Source: Anaerolineales bacterium (GTDB taxonomy: Bacteria; Chloroflexota; Anaerolineae; Anaerolineales; Villigracilaceae). Taken from it: a DNA stretch of 14,670 nucleotides. The position numbers and the translations under genes were made by a program. Positions 1 through 7,158 of this stretch are shown here, piece by piece. The stretch is taken from positions 1-14,670 of the forward strand of contig JANTFU010000021.1 in assembly GCA_024763295.1 (NCBI GenBank). Reading direction: 5' to 3'. The notes beneath the pieces are model-generated. The model did not search any database, had not been told where the DNA came from, and was given only the letters and a program-made list of their open reading frames with translations. Position 1 is the stretch's first letter. Each line of letters starts with the position of its first letter.

Positions 1-46
1 ATTCCTGAACTTTTCGCCCATTTTTATGCGTTGGGAGCGCGCAAAG

Positions 47-180
47 GTTGTTGGATAAATTTTCACCGCCCTCTGCCCTTTGGACATCTCCCCAAAATGG
101 GGGAGCATCTCCTTCTCCCATTTTGGAAGAGGGACGACCTGAGCGTAGCGAAAGGTCAGGGTGAGGGAAGTTCCAACAAC
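47..180. repeat. MITE-like palindromic element A
   Basis: The stretch downstream of the CYTH gene is bounded by a perfect 9-bp inverted repeat, GTTGTTGGA (47-55) and TCCAACAAC (172-180). Inside is a second hairpin, CCAAAATGGG (92-101) with CCCATTTTGG (117-126), and a small one, GACCT...AGGTC (about 136-157). The core at 69-105 resembles the core of element C at 5979-6014: both run CCCTCTG, then CATCTCCCC, then GGGGGAG. No coding capacity is apparent. It is probably a non-autonomous dispersed repeat, and as RNA it could also fold downstream of the CYTH gene. Bases 1-46 show nothing I can identify. Confidence 0.6.
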
Positions 181-193
181 TTTTGAGTACTCC

Positions 194-799
194 CTATGCA
201 TCAGCCACCAAAATCGAAATGTGCACCAAGTCAAAGGATTGATTTTCAAAGGTTTCAAACGTGAGTTGCTCGGCAGCTAGATTCTCGGCGTTGCGTAGGA
301 GATCAAAGATTTGTAAGTAGCTCATCTCGACTGCATGGTTGACGTTCAATCCCAGCGTCACCGCCAGCGCGCGAATCGATGACGAATCCGTACCTTCAAT
401 CTCGATAAAATTGCCGTAGGGCATTTCATCGAGCATGATATGAAAGCCGTCGAATTCGTAGGTGGCGCGATATTTCTCGTAGAGTGAGATCAGTTCATAA
501 CCAAGGGCTTCAAGAAAACGTTGCGCAGCATCAAAATCACCGACGCTGAATTCGATCTCTTCGCGTCGGGAGACACCGTCTTGGTTGAAAGCAGGTCCTT
601 TGTACGTCAGCGTGGACCGGGCATCCTGCCGCAGACGGAGTACCCGAGTTTGGGCGGAGAGCGTTCCGGCTGGCGTGTCAAAACGCAGGTTCATTTCATG
701 GGTACGGGGAGAAACGAGGGTCGCGCCCAACATTTCGAGTTGTTCCGCCAGCGGTTCCAATTTTTTCACATGCAGTTTAATTTCGGTTTCGGTGTACAT
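194..799 (-). CDS. CYTH domain protein (class IV adenylate cyclase / triphosphatase-like)
   Basis: This 201-residue protein has the CYTH (triphosphate tunnel metalloenzyme) signature. The N-terminal ExExK is E4-E6-K8, followed by basic residues R55, R57 and K67, the acidic strand R79-E80-E81-x-E83, then K109/R111, D124/E125 and E133/E135. The family hydrolyses triphosphate compounds or makes cAMP in a metal-binding beta tunnel; which of these applies here cannot be told. The length is normal for a stand-alone CyaB-like protein, and it should be cytosolic. The start is chosen because ExExK follows within four residues and an AGGGTGAGGG Shine-Dalgarno-like stretch sits directly upstream. That stretch belongs to a repeat element. 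The gene follows the carboxylase operon, separated by a strong terminator hairpin, so it is either expressed by readthrough or from an unrecognised promoter. Confidence 0.88.
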   Translation of the reverse strand: MYTETEIKLHVKKLEPLAEQLEMLGATLVSPRTHEMNLRFDTPAGTLSAQTRVLRLRQDARSTLTYKGPAFNQDGVSRREEIEFSVGDFDAAQRFLEALGYELISLYEKYRATYEFDGFHIMLDEMPYGNFIEIEGTDSSSIRALAVTLGLNVNHAVEMSYLQIFDLLRNAENLAAEQLTFETFENQSFDLVHISILVADA

Positions 800-833
800 C
801 CCTCACCCTTTGCCCTCTCCCAAGGGGAGAGGG
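800..833. repeat. Palindromic repeat element B
   Basis: A C-rich palindrome, CCCTCTCCC (813-821) and GGGAGAGGG (825-833), followed by CCCTCACCC (800-808). On the minus strand it ends AGGGTGAGGG directly against the ATG of the CYTH gene. The same AGGGTGAGGG string occurs near the end of element A (about 158-167), so the two are probably members of one repeat family. Confidence 0.55.
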
Positions 834-842
834 GACTAAATT

Positions 843-880
843 GAAAAATCTGACAGGTCTTGGAGACCTGTCAGATTTCG
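843..880 (-). terminator. Intrinsic terminator after the carboxylase operon
   Basis: There is a perfect 15-bp stem: 846-860 pairs with 864-878 around a 3-base loop. On the minus strand it is followed by a run of five T. It begins just after the stop codon of the biotin carrier gene (883-885), which fits a rho-independent terminator for the acyl-CoA carboxylase operon. The core (TGACAGGTCT...AGACCTGTCA) resembles palindromes I recall as dispersed in Chloroflexota genomes, so it may be a repeat used as a terminator. Confidence 0.78.
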
Positions 881-882
881 TT

Positions 883-1383
883 TTACTCAACACTCAGCAT
901 TTTTTGGCGCTGCTCAACGCTATCACCCGCGCCAACATGGATGCGACCGACAACGCCATCGCGTGGGGATTTCAGTTCGTTCTGCATCTTCATCGATTCA
1001 AGAATGAGCAAAACATCGCCCTCCTTGACTTCCTGCCCTTCAGAGACGGGCACAGCGACGACCAAACCCGGCATAGGCGCTTTGAGTTGGAAAGGTCCGG
1101 ACTGCGCCACAGCGCCACCCGAAGCCGCGCGTAAACGGCGCTCACGCTCGTCTTCGACCTGCGCGTGATAGAGACGCCCTTTGACAAGCACTTCAAGGTC
1201 TTCTTCAGTGCGATAAACATAGGATTCGTAGGATTTTCCATCCACGATTAGCGAAAAAACGGGCTGCTCTTCGATAGACTCGAAATCGACTTCGATCACT
1301 TTGCCGTCAACGGAAACATGGCGTTCGTCGATAATCTCGACAATATATTCTTTGCCGTCAATTGTGGTTGCATATTTCATCAT
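883..1383 (-). CDS. Biotin carboxyl carrier subunit of acyl-CoA carboxylase
   Basis: This 166-residue protein carries the biotin of an acyl-CoA carboxylase and shuttles carboxybiotin between the biotin carboxylase and carboxyltransferase subunits. The biotinyl domain occupies about residues 97-166. It has the APMPG turn at 102-106 and the biotinylation motif ESMKM at 129-133 (K132 modified; most families have EAMKM). Residues 1-90 form a beta-rich region resembling the BT linker domain that joins the two catalytic parts in propionyl-CoA carboxylase alpha chains. The gene starts 5 bp after the biotin carboxylase stop. Two ATG codons are adjacent; AGGTG upstream is better spaced for the second (1380). 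The last codons and stop lie in two heptamer copies (ACTCAAC ACTCAGC on the plus strand, 885-898). Confidence 0.92.
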   Translation of the reverse strand: MMKYATTIDGKEYIVEIIDERHVSVDGKVIEVDFESIEEQPVFSLIVDGKSYESYVYRTEEDLEVLVKGRLYHAQVEDERERRLRAASGGAVAQSGPFQLKAPMPGLVVAVPVSEGQEVKEGDVLLILESMKMQNELKSPRDGVVGRIHVGAGDSVEQRQKMLSVE

Positions 1384-1388
1384 AGCAC

Positions 1389-2897
1389 CTATTTACTGAG
1401 CCTTTCCCAACGTGAGAGCCACTTCCAATTGCTCGTGTCGCGGTCGCCACGCCGGACAACGTGCGCGGCGCGTTCAGTTTGGTCGTGCGTCACGAGCGCA
1501 GCGATGATCGCGGCAACTTCGGGGAAAGTTTCTTTGCCTTCAGCGATTTCTTCGAGCGAAAATTCTTCTTCGACAAAGCGCGTATCGAACTGCCCGCCCA
1601 TAAAGCGGTGCGAATCCATCATTGCTTGATGGAAAGGGATATTCGTGCGCACGCCAACAATCTTATATTCTTCAAGGGCGCGTCGCATCCGCAAGATGGC
1701 TTGGGCGCGGGTTTCGCCCCAAACAATCAGCTTGGAAATCATCGAATCATAATAAGGCGTAATCTCAAAGCCTGCATAAACGCCCGTATCCACGCGAATG
1801 CCGGGACCGGTTGGCAAAACCATGTGCGAAATTTTGCCCGTCGAAGGCATAAAGTTGTTATAAGGGTCTTCAGCATTCACACGGCACTCGATGGCAGCCC
1901 CATTGATTTTCACATCTGCCTGCGTAAAGGAAAGTTTACGTCCACGCGCAATACGGATTTGCTCTTTCACAATGTCCACGCCCGTCACCAACTCGGTAAT
2001 CGGATGCTCGACTTGCAGGCGCGTATTCATCTCAAGAAAATAGAAATTCTTATCGGAATCGACCAAGCACTCAATCGTCCCCGCGCTCTCATAATGGACC
2101 GCTTTCGCAGCTTGCACCGCCACTTCGCCCATTTTAGCGCGCAACTCTTCGTCCATGATGGGAGATGGGGATTCTTCGAGCAGCTTTTGATGACGGCGCT
2201 GGAGGGAACATTCGCGTTCGTTGAGATGGACGACGTTCCCGTGCTTATCCGCAACGATCTGGACTTCAATATGGCGGGCGCCGAGAATCAGTTTTTCGAG
2301 GTAAACATTGTCGTCCCCAAACGCCGCTTTGGCTTCTCGGCGTGCCGATTGGAGCGCTACCGGCATCTCGTCGAGGCTCTTAACTTCACGCATCCCTTTG
2401 CCGCCGCCGCCAGCCGTGGCTTTGATCAACAACGGGAAACCGATTTCAGGTGCAAGTTTAAGCAACTCTTCATCGCTTAAATTCCCTGTCCCTTCCGTAC
2501 CGGGGACAACAGAAACGCCTGCTTTCATCATCGTTTCACGGGCAATCGCTTTATCGCCCATTGCGGCAATGGCGGAGGGTTTGGGACCAATAAATTCCAA
2601 ACCGGCATCTTCGACAGCTTGGGCAAAGTCAGCGCGTTCGGCGAGAAAGCCGTAGCCGGGGTGGATCGCGCCCGCCCCGCTCTGGAGCGCGATTTCGATA
2701 ATTTTATCGCCTTTGAGATACGATTCGTTCGAAGGCGCGGGACCAAGTAAATAGGCTTCGGTCGCATAGCGAACGTGCATCGCCTGCCGATCGGCTTCGG
2801 AATAGACCGCAACCGTTTTTAAACCTAATTCACGGCAAGCCCGCAAAATGCGGACAGCGATCTCACCGCGATTGGCAATTAATACTTTATTGAACAT
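1389..2897 (-). CDS. accC: Biotin carboxylase subunit of acyl-CoA carboxylase
   Basis: A 502-residue biotin carboxylase that uses ATP and bicarbonate to carboxylate the biotin on the carrier protein. It begins with the family N-terminus FNKVLIANRGEIAVRIL. The ATP-grasp glycine loop GGGGKG is at 163-168, with K116 and K159 as nucleotide-binding lysines. C230 and K238 (RRHQK) match E. coli AccC numbering, and the metal/catalytic cluster EMNTR gives E289, N291 and R293. A C-terminal extension beyond the E. coli length ends with a W-rich tail (SNWKW), as in acyl-CoA carboxylase alpha chains. I chose the ATG at 2897 over an in-frame GTG at 2936 because GGAG lies 5 bases upstream and the family N-terminus starts there. 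It follows the HD gene by 72 bp and precedes the carrier gene by 5 bp, consistent with one operon. Confidence 0.95.
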   Translation of the reverse strand: MFNKVLIANRGEIAVRILRACRELGLKTVAVYSEADRQAMHVRYATEAYLLGPAPSNESYLKGDKIIEIALQSGAGAIHPGYGFLAERADFAQAVEDAGLEFIGPKPSAIAAMGDKAIARETMMKAGVSVVPGTEGTGNLSDEELLKLAPEIGFPLLIKATAGGGGKGMREVKSLDEMPVALQSARREAKAAFGDDNVYLEKLILGARHIEVQIVADKHGNVVHLNERECSLQRRHQKLLEESPSPIMDEELRAKMGEVAVQAAKAVHYESAGTIECLVDSDKNFYFLEMNTRLQVEHPITELVTGVDIVKEQIRIARGRKLSFTQADVKINGAAIECRVNAEDPYNNFMPSTGKISHMVLPTGPGIRVDTGVYAGFEITPYYDSMISKLIVWGETRAQAILRMRRALEEYKIVGVRTNIPFHQAMMDSHRFMGGQFDTRFVEEEFSLEEIAEGKETFPEVAAIIAALVTHDQTERAAHVVRRGDRDTSNWKWLSRWERLSK

Positions 2898-2969
2898 AAA
2901 TACTCCAAATTTCTGTCCGAGAACATTCTTCAGCACGGCAGCTAAAGCAGTTTCTGGATAGACTTCAAA

Positions 2970-3614
2970 TCAAAACTTTGGCACACGCGTCAAAGCGTTA
3001 TCTTCCAATAGTTTTTTCAGAAAGACGATTTGCAAATCAAGCTGTTCGAGAAAAAGCTCTCTGCCGCTCTGCGTACGCAAGGGCGGATTTTTACGCATTT
3101 CTTCTAAGTCACGCAATTGCCGCTTTATCATCCGCAGATGATTGCGTTGGCTTTTGGCGCGGTTACGCAGCTTTATCGTTGCGCGGTAAACGCTAAAACG
3201 ATCAAGTTTGTCGGCATCACTAACGACGTCCGCTTCGAGCGTGTGCGCAAATTTGTAACCGGCTTGCCAATCGACATGCCAAGCGATGGCATAGCAGATA
3301 TTGTCAATCTTTTCGGCTTTGTAACCGATCTTCTCCAGTACAGGGCGCACCATTTTTGCGCCGACGCGCCCATGTTCCACGCCGTGTTCTTTATTGGCGA
3401 GCTTGGCAATATCGTGCAACATACAAGCCGCTGCTACCACTTGCCGATTAGCCCCTTCGAGCTTTGCCAGCGCCATACCGCGCTGCACCACGCGCAAAGT
3501 ATGCCCCCAGCGATAATTCAGCGCCGGGGATAAGGCGGGCTTTTTGCGCAGCGCTTGATCACGCTCTTTACGCGCATAATTTACAACTGCCTGAAGGCGT
3601 GCTTTTTTACCCAT
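2970..3614 (-). CDS. HD-domain phosphohydrolase-like protein
   Basis: A 214-residue cytosolic protein with an HD metal-binding fold. The visible ligands are H38 (WGHTL), the H67-D68 pair (MLHDIAK), H81 and H113, and a terminal Asp in SDADKLD (133-138). HD proteins hydrolyse phosphate esters, often of nucleotides; the substrate here is unknown. Residues about 145-205 are basic and predicted helical. The start at 3614 lies 4 bp after the stop of the carboxyltransferase gene, with only a weak AGG upstream, implying translational coupling. An upstream in-frame ATG at 3689 was rejected because it would overlap the carboxyltransferase C-terminus by about 70 bp. An HD protein between carboxylase subunits is not standard; its role there is unknown. 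Confidence 0.88.
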   Translation of the reverse strand: MGKKARLQAVVNYARKERDQALRKKPALSPALNYRWGHTLRVVQRGMALAKLEGANRQVVAAACMLHDIAKLANKEHGVEHGRVGAKMVRPVLEKIGYKAEKIDNICYAIAWHVDWQAGYKFAHTLEADVVSDADKLDRFSVYRATIKLRNRAKSQRNHLRMIKRQLRDLEEMRKNPPLRTQSGRELFLEQLDLQIVFLKKLLEDNALTRVPKF

Positions 3615-3618
3615 AGAC

Positions 3619-5169
3619 CTAAAGCGGAATATTGCCGTGCTTCTTTGGCGGGTTATGATCGCGCTTGTTTTGGAGCATCTCAAGCGCATTAATCAGGCGC
3701 GGACGGGTTTCGCGCGGCTCGATAACATCATCGATGAAGCCGCGCCCGGCTGCAACATAGGGATTAGCAAATTTTTCACGATATTCAGCGACCAGTTCAG
3801 CTTTGCGTGCAACGGGGTCTTCAGCTTCAGCAAGTTCTTTACGGAAGATGATGTTGACCGCGCCGTCGGGTCCCATCACCGCGATTTCGGCAGTGGGCCA
3901 AGCCAAATTCAAGTCGCCGCGAATGTGTTTGGAGGACATCACGTCGTAGGCACCACCATAGGCTTTGCGCGTGATGACAGTAATCTTCGGGACAGTCGCT
4001 TCGCTGTAGGCGTAGAGTAGTTTCGCACCCGACCGAATGATGCCACCATGTTCTTGCACGGTACCCGGCAAAAATCCGGGGACGTCTTCAAAGGTGATTA
4101 TGGGAATATTGAATGAATCACAAAATCGAATAAAACGGGCTGCTTTTTCCGAGGCTTCAATATCCAACACGCCCGCCAAAACCGCAGGCTGATTAGCAAT
4201 GATGCCAACCACATGCCCACCCAGCCGCGAAAAACCGACCACGATATTCATGGCGTAGTTTTTGTGGACTTCAAAGAATTCGCCGTTATCCATGACGTGC
4301 TGAATAACATCTTTGATATCGTAGGGCTTGGAGGGATCGTCGGGAATCAGGTCGTTGAGCGCTTCGTCGCGCCGTAGCGGATCATCGCCGGTGTCGACGA
4401 AGGGCGGGTCTTCCATATTATTCTGCGGTAAATAGCCGAGCAATTTGCGGATAAGGAAAAGCGTATCGGCTTCGCTATCGGCTGCAACGTGACAAACGCC
4501 GGAGGTTTCAGAATGAATACTCGCGCCGCCCAAATCTTCAAAGGAAACGATCTCGTTGGTAACCGCTTTGACCACATCGGGACCGGTCACAAACATATAG
4601 GACGAATCGCGCACCATGAAGATGAAGTCGGTCAGGGCTGGCGAGTAGACCGCACCGCCGGCGCAAGGTCCCATAATGGCGGAAATTTGCGGGACAACGC
4701 CGCTCGCCATGACGTTGCGCAAGAAAATATCGGCATAGCCGCCGAGTGAGACAACGCCTTCTTGAATGCGCGCCCCGCCGGAATCGTTCAATCCAATCAC
4801 GGGCGCGCCGTTTTTCATCGCCATGTCCATCAATTTGACGACTTTTTCAGCATGAACTTCCCCCAAGCTACCGCCCAAAACGGTGAAATCTTGCGAGAAG
4901 ACGTAAACCAAACGCCCTTCGATGGTACCCCAGCCCGTGACCACACTATCAGACATAATCTTATTCTTATCAAGACCAAAGTTGGTCGTGCGGTGGATAA
5001 CGAAGGGATCGAGTTCACGGAAGGAACCGGGGTCGAGTAACAGGTCGAGGCGTTCGCGCGCTGTCAAACGCCCTTTGTCGTGCTGTGTTTTAATCCGCGC
5101 TTCGCCACCGCCCATGCGGGATTTGGCTTTCATCTCACGAAGTTCTTGAATTTTTGGGTTATCAGTCAT
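3619..5169 (-). CDS. Acyl-CoA carboxylase carboxyltransferase (beta) subunit, probably propionyl-CoA type
   Basis: A 516-residue carboxyltransferase of the PccB/MmdA family that moves CO2 from carboxybiotin to an acyl-CoA. The N-terminal crotonase-fold half has SGGARIQEGV (130-139) and the oxyanion loop GPCAGGAVYSP (167-177). The C-terminal half has the second loop RKAYGGAYDVM (401-411) and LAWPTAEIAVMG (422-433). The protein ends HGNIPL, common in this family. D409 in GGAYD corresponds to Asp422 of Streptomyces coelicolor PccB; acetyl-CoA-preferring homologues have Ile there, so propionyl-CoA is the likely substrate. Its start overlaps the stop of the upstream membrane gene as ATGA. The subunits in this cluster would form a complete carboxylase. 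Methylmalonyl-CoA decarboxylase alpha is a less likely alternative, because a biotin carboxylase gene is present. Confidence 0.95.
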   Translation of the reverse strand: MTDNPKIQELREMKAKSRMGGGEARIKTQHDKGRLTARERLDLLLDPGSFRELDPFVIHRTTNFGLDKNKIMSDSVVTGWGTIEGRLVYVFSQDFTVLGGSLGEVHAEKVVKLMDMAMKNGAPVIGLNDSGGARIQEGVVSLGGYADIFLRNVMASGVVPQISAIMGPCAGGAVYSPALTDFIFMVRDSSYMFVTGPDVVKAVTNEIVSFEDLGGASIHSETSGVCHVAADSEADTLFLIRKLLGYLPQNNMEDPPFVDTGDDPLRRDEALNDLIPDDPSKPYDIKDVIQHVMDNGEFFEVHKNYAMNIVVGFSRLGGHVVGIIANQPAVLAGVLDIEASEKAARFIRFCDSFNIPIITFEDVPGFLPGTVQEHGGIIRSGAKLLYAYSEATVPKITVITRKAYGGAYDVMSSKHIRGDLNLAWPTAEIAVMGPDGAVNIIFRKELAEAEDPVARKAELVAEYREKFANPYVAAGRGFIDDVIEPRETRPRLINALEMLQNKRDHNPPKKHGNIPL

Positions 5170-5579
5170 AACACTCTCTTTTTTCGATCAAAAAATTTTC
5201 GACTGCCAGGCAAGTTGAGCACCAGAGCAATAAATAAACAGTACAAAATGGTCGCGCCCAAAACAAAAAGCGCATTGGCGCGCGGCTGGGCGGAGAAGAG
5301 AAAACGGTCTAGCCAGTAATAGCTCAAATACAGGGATAAAACGAAAGCGGTACTGGAGCGCACCCATTTGAAACCGAACCACAAATTCAGGGTCACGCCA
5401 GCCAAGCCCAAAGTCCAGAAGAGTCCCGTCGCGGCAATATAGGGCACGCCGGGGTTTGGCATCCGCGCAAGCAAAAAATCCCATTGCGTTAGCACCGTCC
5501 AAAAGCGGACTGCGTTGTAGACCGTAAGCATTAACACAGTCAGCGCGAGCAGGGTTACGAGCCAAGGGCGTTTAGGCAT
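5166..5579 (-). CDS. Small four-helix membrane protein, unknown function
   Basis: A 137-residue hydrophobic protein that I do not recognise. Four likely membrane helices are at about 7-25, 45-68, 77-95 and 102-122, with a basic C-terminal tail (SRKFFDRKKRVL). There is no signal peptide and no catalytic motif. The ATG at 5579 overlaps the end of the preceding gene by 8 bp, and the stop overlaps the carboxyltransferase ATG by 4 bp, so all three are likely translated from one mRNA. No Shine-Dalgarno is obvious, which fits coupling. An upstream TTG at 5612 is open in the same frame but would extend the overlap and add a non-conserved-looking stretch. Confidence 0.8.
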   Translation of the reverse strand: MPKRPWLVTLLALTVLMLTVYNAVRFWTVLTQWDFLLARMPNPGVPYIAATGLFWTLGLAGVTLNLWFGFKWVRSSTAFVLSLYLSYYWLDRFLFSAQPRANALFVLGATILYCLFIALVLNLPGSRKFFDRKKRVL

Positions 5580-5958
5580 TTTTCGGGCGTGGATGATTGA
5601 GCCGCGCAACAACGAGCGGCGGGAGCAGGATTAGCAAGCCCCACATCAGCGGCAGGAATGCGTCCAAATGTAACGGCGCAGAGAAAAAGATGACAAAGAA
5701 AAGCCCCGCCAGCGCCCCCAAAAAGGAACGCGACGCGGCGCGCGGGGCATTGGGCTTGCGATGCAGCAAAAAGGCTGCCAACCCGACCCCAAATCCATAC
5801 CCATAAATTGCCCCGCCAAGCGAGTCCGGAATGTTGCTCCAGCCGCTTGGGTCATTGGACGATGCGTACAAATAGCCGATTCCAGCACCAAGCAGCGCGC
5901 CAAGCACGCCACCCAGTAGACCGACAAAGAAGGTTTTTATGAAAGGTTTTTTGAACAT
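5572..5958 (-). CDS. Small glycine-rich membrane protein, unknown function
   Basis: A 128-residue protein with four likely membrane helices (about 9-32, 48-66, 78-95, 100-118). The first is glycine-rich with GxxxG-type spacing (GLLGGVLGALLGAGIG), suggesting helix packing. No family is recognised and no catalytic residues stand out. The ATG at 5958 is preferred over an in-frame TTG at 6006, whose extra codons fall in repeat element C. No clear Shine-Dalgarno is visible. The gene is the first of a tight run leading into the acyl-CoA carboxylase genes (8-bp, then 4-bp overlaps). Confidence 0.78.
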   Translation of the reverse strand: MFKKPFIKTFFVGLLGGVLGALLGAGIGYLYASSNDPSGWSNIPDSLGGAIYGYGFGVGLAAFLLHRKPNAPRAASRSFLGALAGLFFVIFFSAPLHLDAFLPLMWGLLILLPPLVVARLNHPRPKNA

Positions 5959-5972
5959 TTTTATATTGTGGG

Positions 5973-6062
5973 GGTTCCCCCTCTGTCCGACGGGCATCTC
6001 CCCCAAAGGGGGAGAATCAGTCCCTTCCCCCTTCGGGAGAAGGTTAGGAAGGGGGGGGAACC
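5973..6062. repeat. MITE-like palindromic element C
   Basis: An element of about 90 bp bounded by GGTTCCCC (5973-5980) and GGGGAACC (6055-6062). It has internal palindromes, CTCCCCC...GGGGGAG (around 5998-6014) and CCCTTC...GAAGG (around 6027-6043). The part at 5979-6014 resembles element A at 69-105. It fills the gap between the metallopeptidase-like lipoprotein gene and the small membrane-protein gene. As RNA it could fold and might end transcription of the upstream gene, although there is no T run. Confidence 0.6.
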
Positions 6063-6075
6063 AAAGTTTATCTAA

Positions 6076-7125
6076 CTACTGCATTCGGATCATGCGTGAA
6101 TAGGTGCGCGCCACAATCTGGTCGCGCAGCGCCACCAACTCAGGAAATTGGTAGAAAAAGAGAATTTTTTCTTCCGCCACCGTATTGCCCGCCGGCTTTT
6201 CACTGATGATGAAGAATGCCCATGATTCAGCAATATCTTCCCCGACGTTGGTCGCGGCATAGTCGGTGACGAACTGATCTTCGTATTTGTAGTAAAAATT
6301 GTCGGCAGCCTCATAATATGCATCGTCATCTTCGATATATTGGATTTCAGACCACTCATCGTAGATCGGTTCCCAAAAATCACGGTAAAACTGATGAATG
6401 TAAGAATTATTCTTCGCACAACCTTCCCCAGTGAAGTAGGTATTGCAGCTATCTTCGGCGGCATAATAAATATCGTCATCTTCGGGGTTGTTGAAAACGT
6501 CAAGCGAAACATCGATCTGGTTTTCGTTCAGAGTCAACAAGTGTCCGTATTCGTGGATCAGCGTATAGGTCAGATCACGCAAATCGCTGGCATCGGCAAT
6601 ATCGACGTTGAGAATCCACTCGTTTGGGTCATTCGGCGACTGTTCAACCATCGCCAACGAACCGCCCTGTCCATCCGAAACCACCTTGTAGCCCACCAAC
6701 ATATCGCGCGCTTCTTGCGGAATCATGGCGGTGTAATAATGCCAAATCATTTCCTGTGTGGCGGTGTCGTTTTGATAGGCTTGCAAGTTGCTATCCACGT
6801 TGGCATAGTCCGGTGAATAAATCTCGTTTCCGTCAACAGCATAGGTGACGATTACATATTCGTCATCGAGCAACTTCTCTTCCACATCGTCAGCGTAATC
6901 GGTCACGCCTGCCATCATCGAAGCAAAAAGCGGAATTGCCTGCCCGCCATCCAGATAGCAAAGCCCTGTATCACTGTGAAAAGATTCGCCGTTCGTACAG
7001 TCGGCGCTGCTATCAGCTGCAGGCAGGGCTGATTGTGTCTCATCATCATAGAAAAGCTCGCAAGCAAGCGCCGAGAAAAGCAATGTAACCAATAATAAAA
7101 GCAGGGTGGTTTTCTTTATTTTCAT
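6076..7125 (-). CDS. Putative lipoprotein with a zinc metallopeptidase (HExxH) motif
   Basis: A 349-residue protein with a lipoprotein-type signal: a basic start (KIKK), a hydrophobic stretch at 8-20, and ALAC ending at C22. ALAC is a less canonical lipobox, with Ala rather than Leu at -3. The mature part is highly acidic. H191-E-Y-G-H195 is an HExxH zinc-binding motif in a helix (LIHEYGHLLTLN), and GEDIAESWAFF (296-305) has a Glu, probably E300, that could be the third ligand, as in gluzincins. Cysteines at 43, 56, 227 and 236 could form extracellular disulfides. It is probably anchored outside the membrane. The substrate is unknown and no precise family is recognised. AGAAGGA lies 7 bases before the ATG. 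It follows the GT39-like gene by 33 bp, perhaps cotranscribed. Confidence 0.82.
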   Translation of the reverse strand: MKIKKTTLLLLLVTLLFSALACELFYDDETQSALPAADSSADCTNGESFHSDTGLCYLDGGQAIPLFASMMAGVTDYADDVEEKLLDDEYVIVTYAVDGNEIYSPDYANVDSNLQAYQNDTATQEMIWHYYTAMIPQEARDMLVGYKVVSDGQGGSLAMVEQSPNDPNEWILNVDIADASDLRDLTYTLIHEYGHLLTLNENQIDVSLDVFNNPEDDDIYYAAEDSCNTYFTGEGCAKNNSYIHQFYRDFWEPIYDEWSEIQYIEDDDAYYEAADNFYYKYEDQFVTDYAATNVGEDIAESWAFFIISEKPAGNTVAEEKILFFYQFPELVALRDQIVARTYSRMIRMQ

Positions 7126-7158
7126 TTTTTATCCTTCTCTAACATTGCAGTCAACTCA

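Noticed and set aside
47..180. Insertion sequence with a transposase
   Set aside because: The element is under 150 bp and has no coding capacity.
1461..2480. Long open frame on the plus strand antisense to biotin carboxylase
   Set aside because: It lies entirely within accC, has no recognisable domain, and the minus frame has complete catalytic motifs.
2898..2936. N-terminal extension of biotin carboxylase from a GTG
   Set aside because: The family N-terminus begins at the ATG at 2897, which has GGAG 5 bases upstream; the GTG has no ribosome-binding site.
3615..3689. N-terminal extension of the HD protein
   Set aside because: It overlaps the carboxyltransferase C-terminus and adds residues out of keeping with the protein; ATG 3614 lies just after the preceding stop.
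5959..6006. N-terminal extension of the small membrane protein from TTG
   Set aside because: The codons fall in repeat element C and translate to a non-hydrophobic, repeat-derived stretch.
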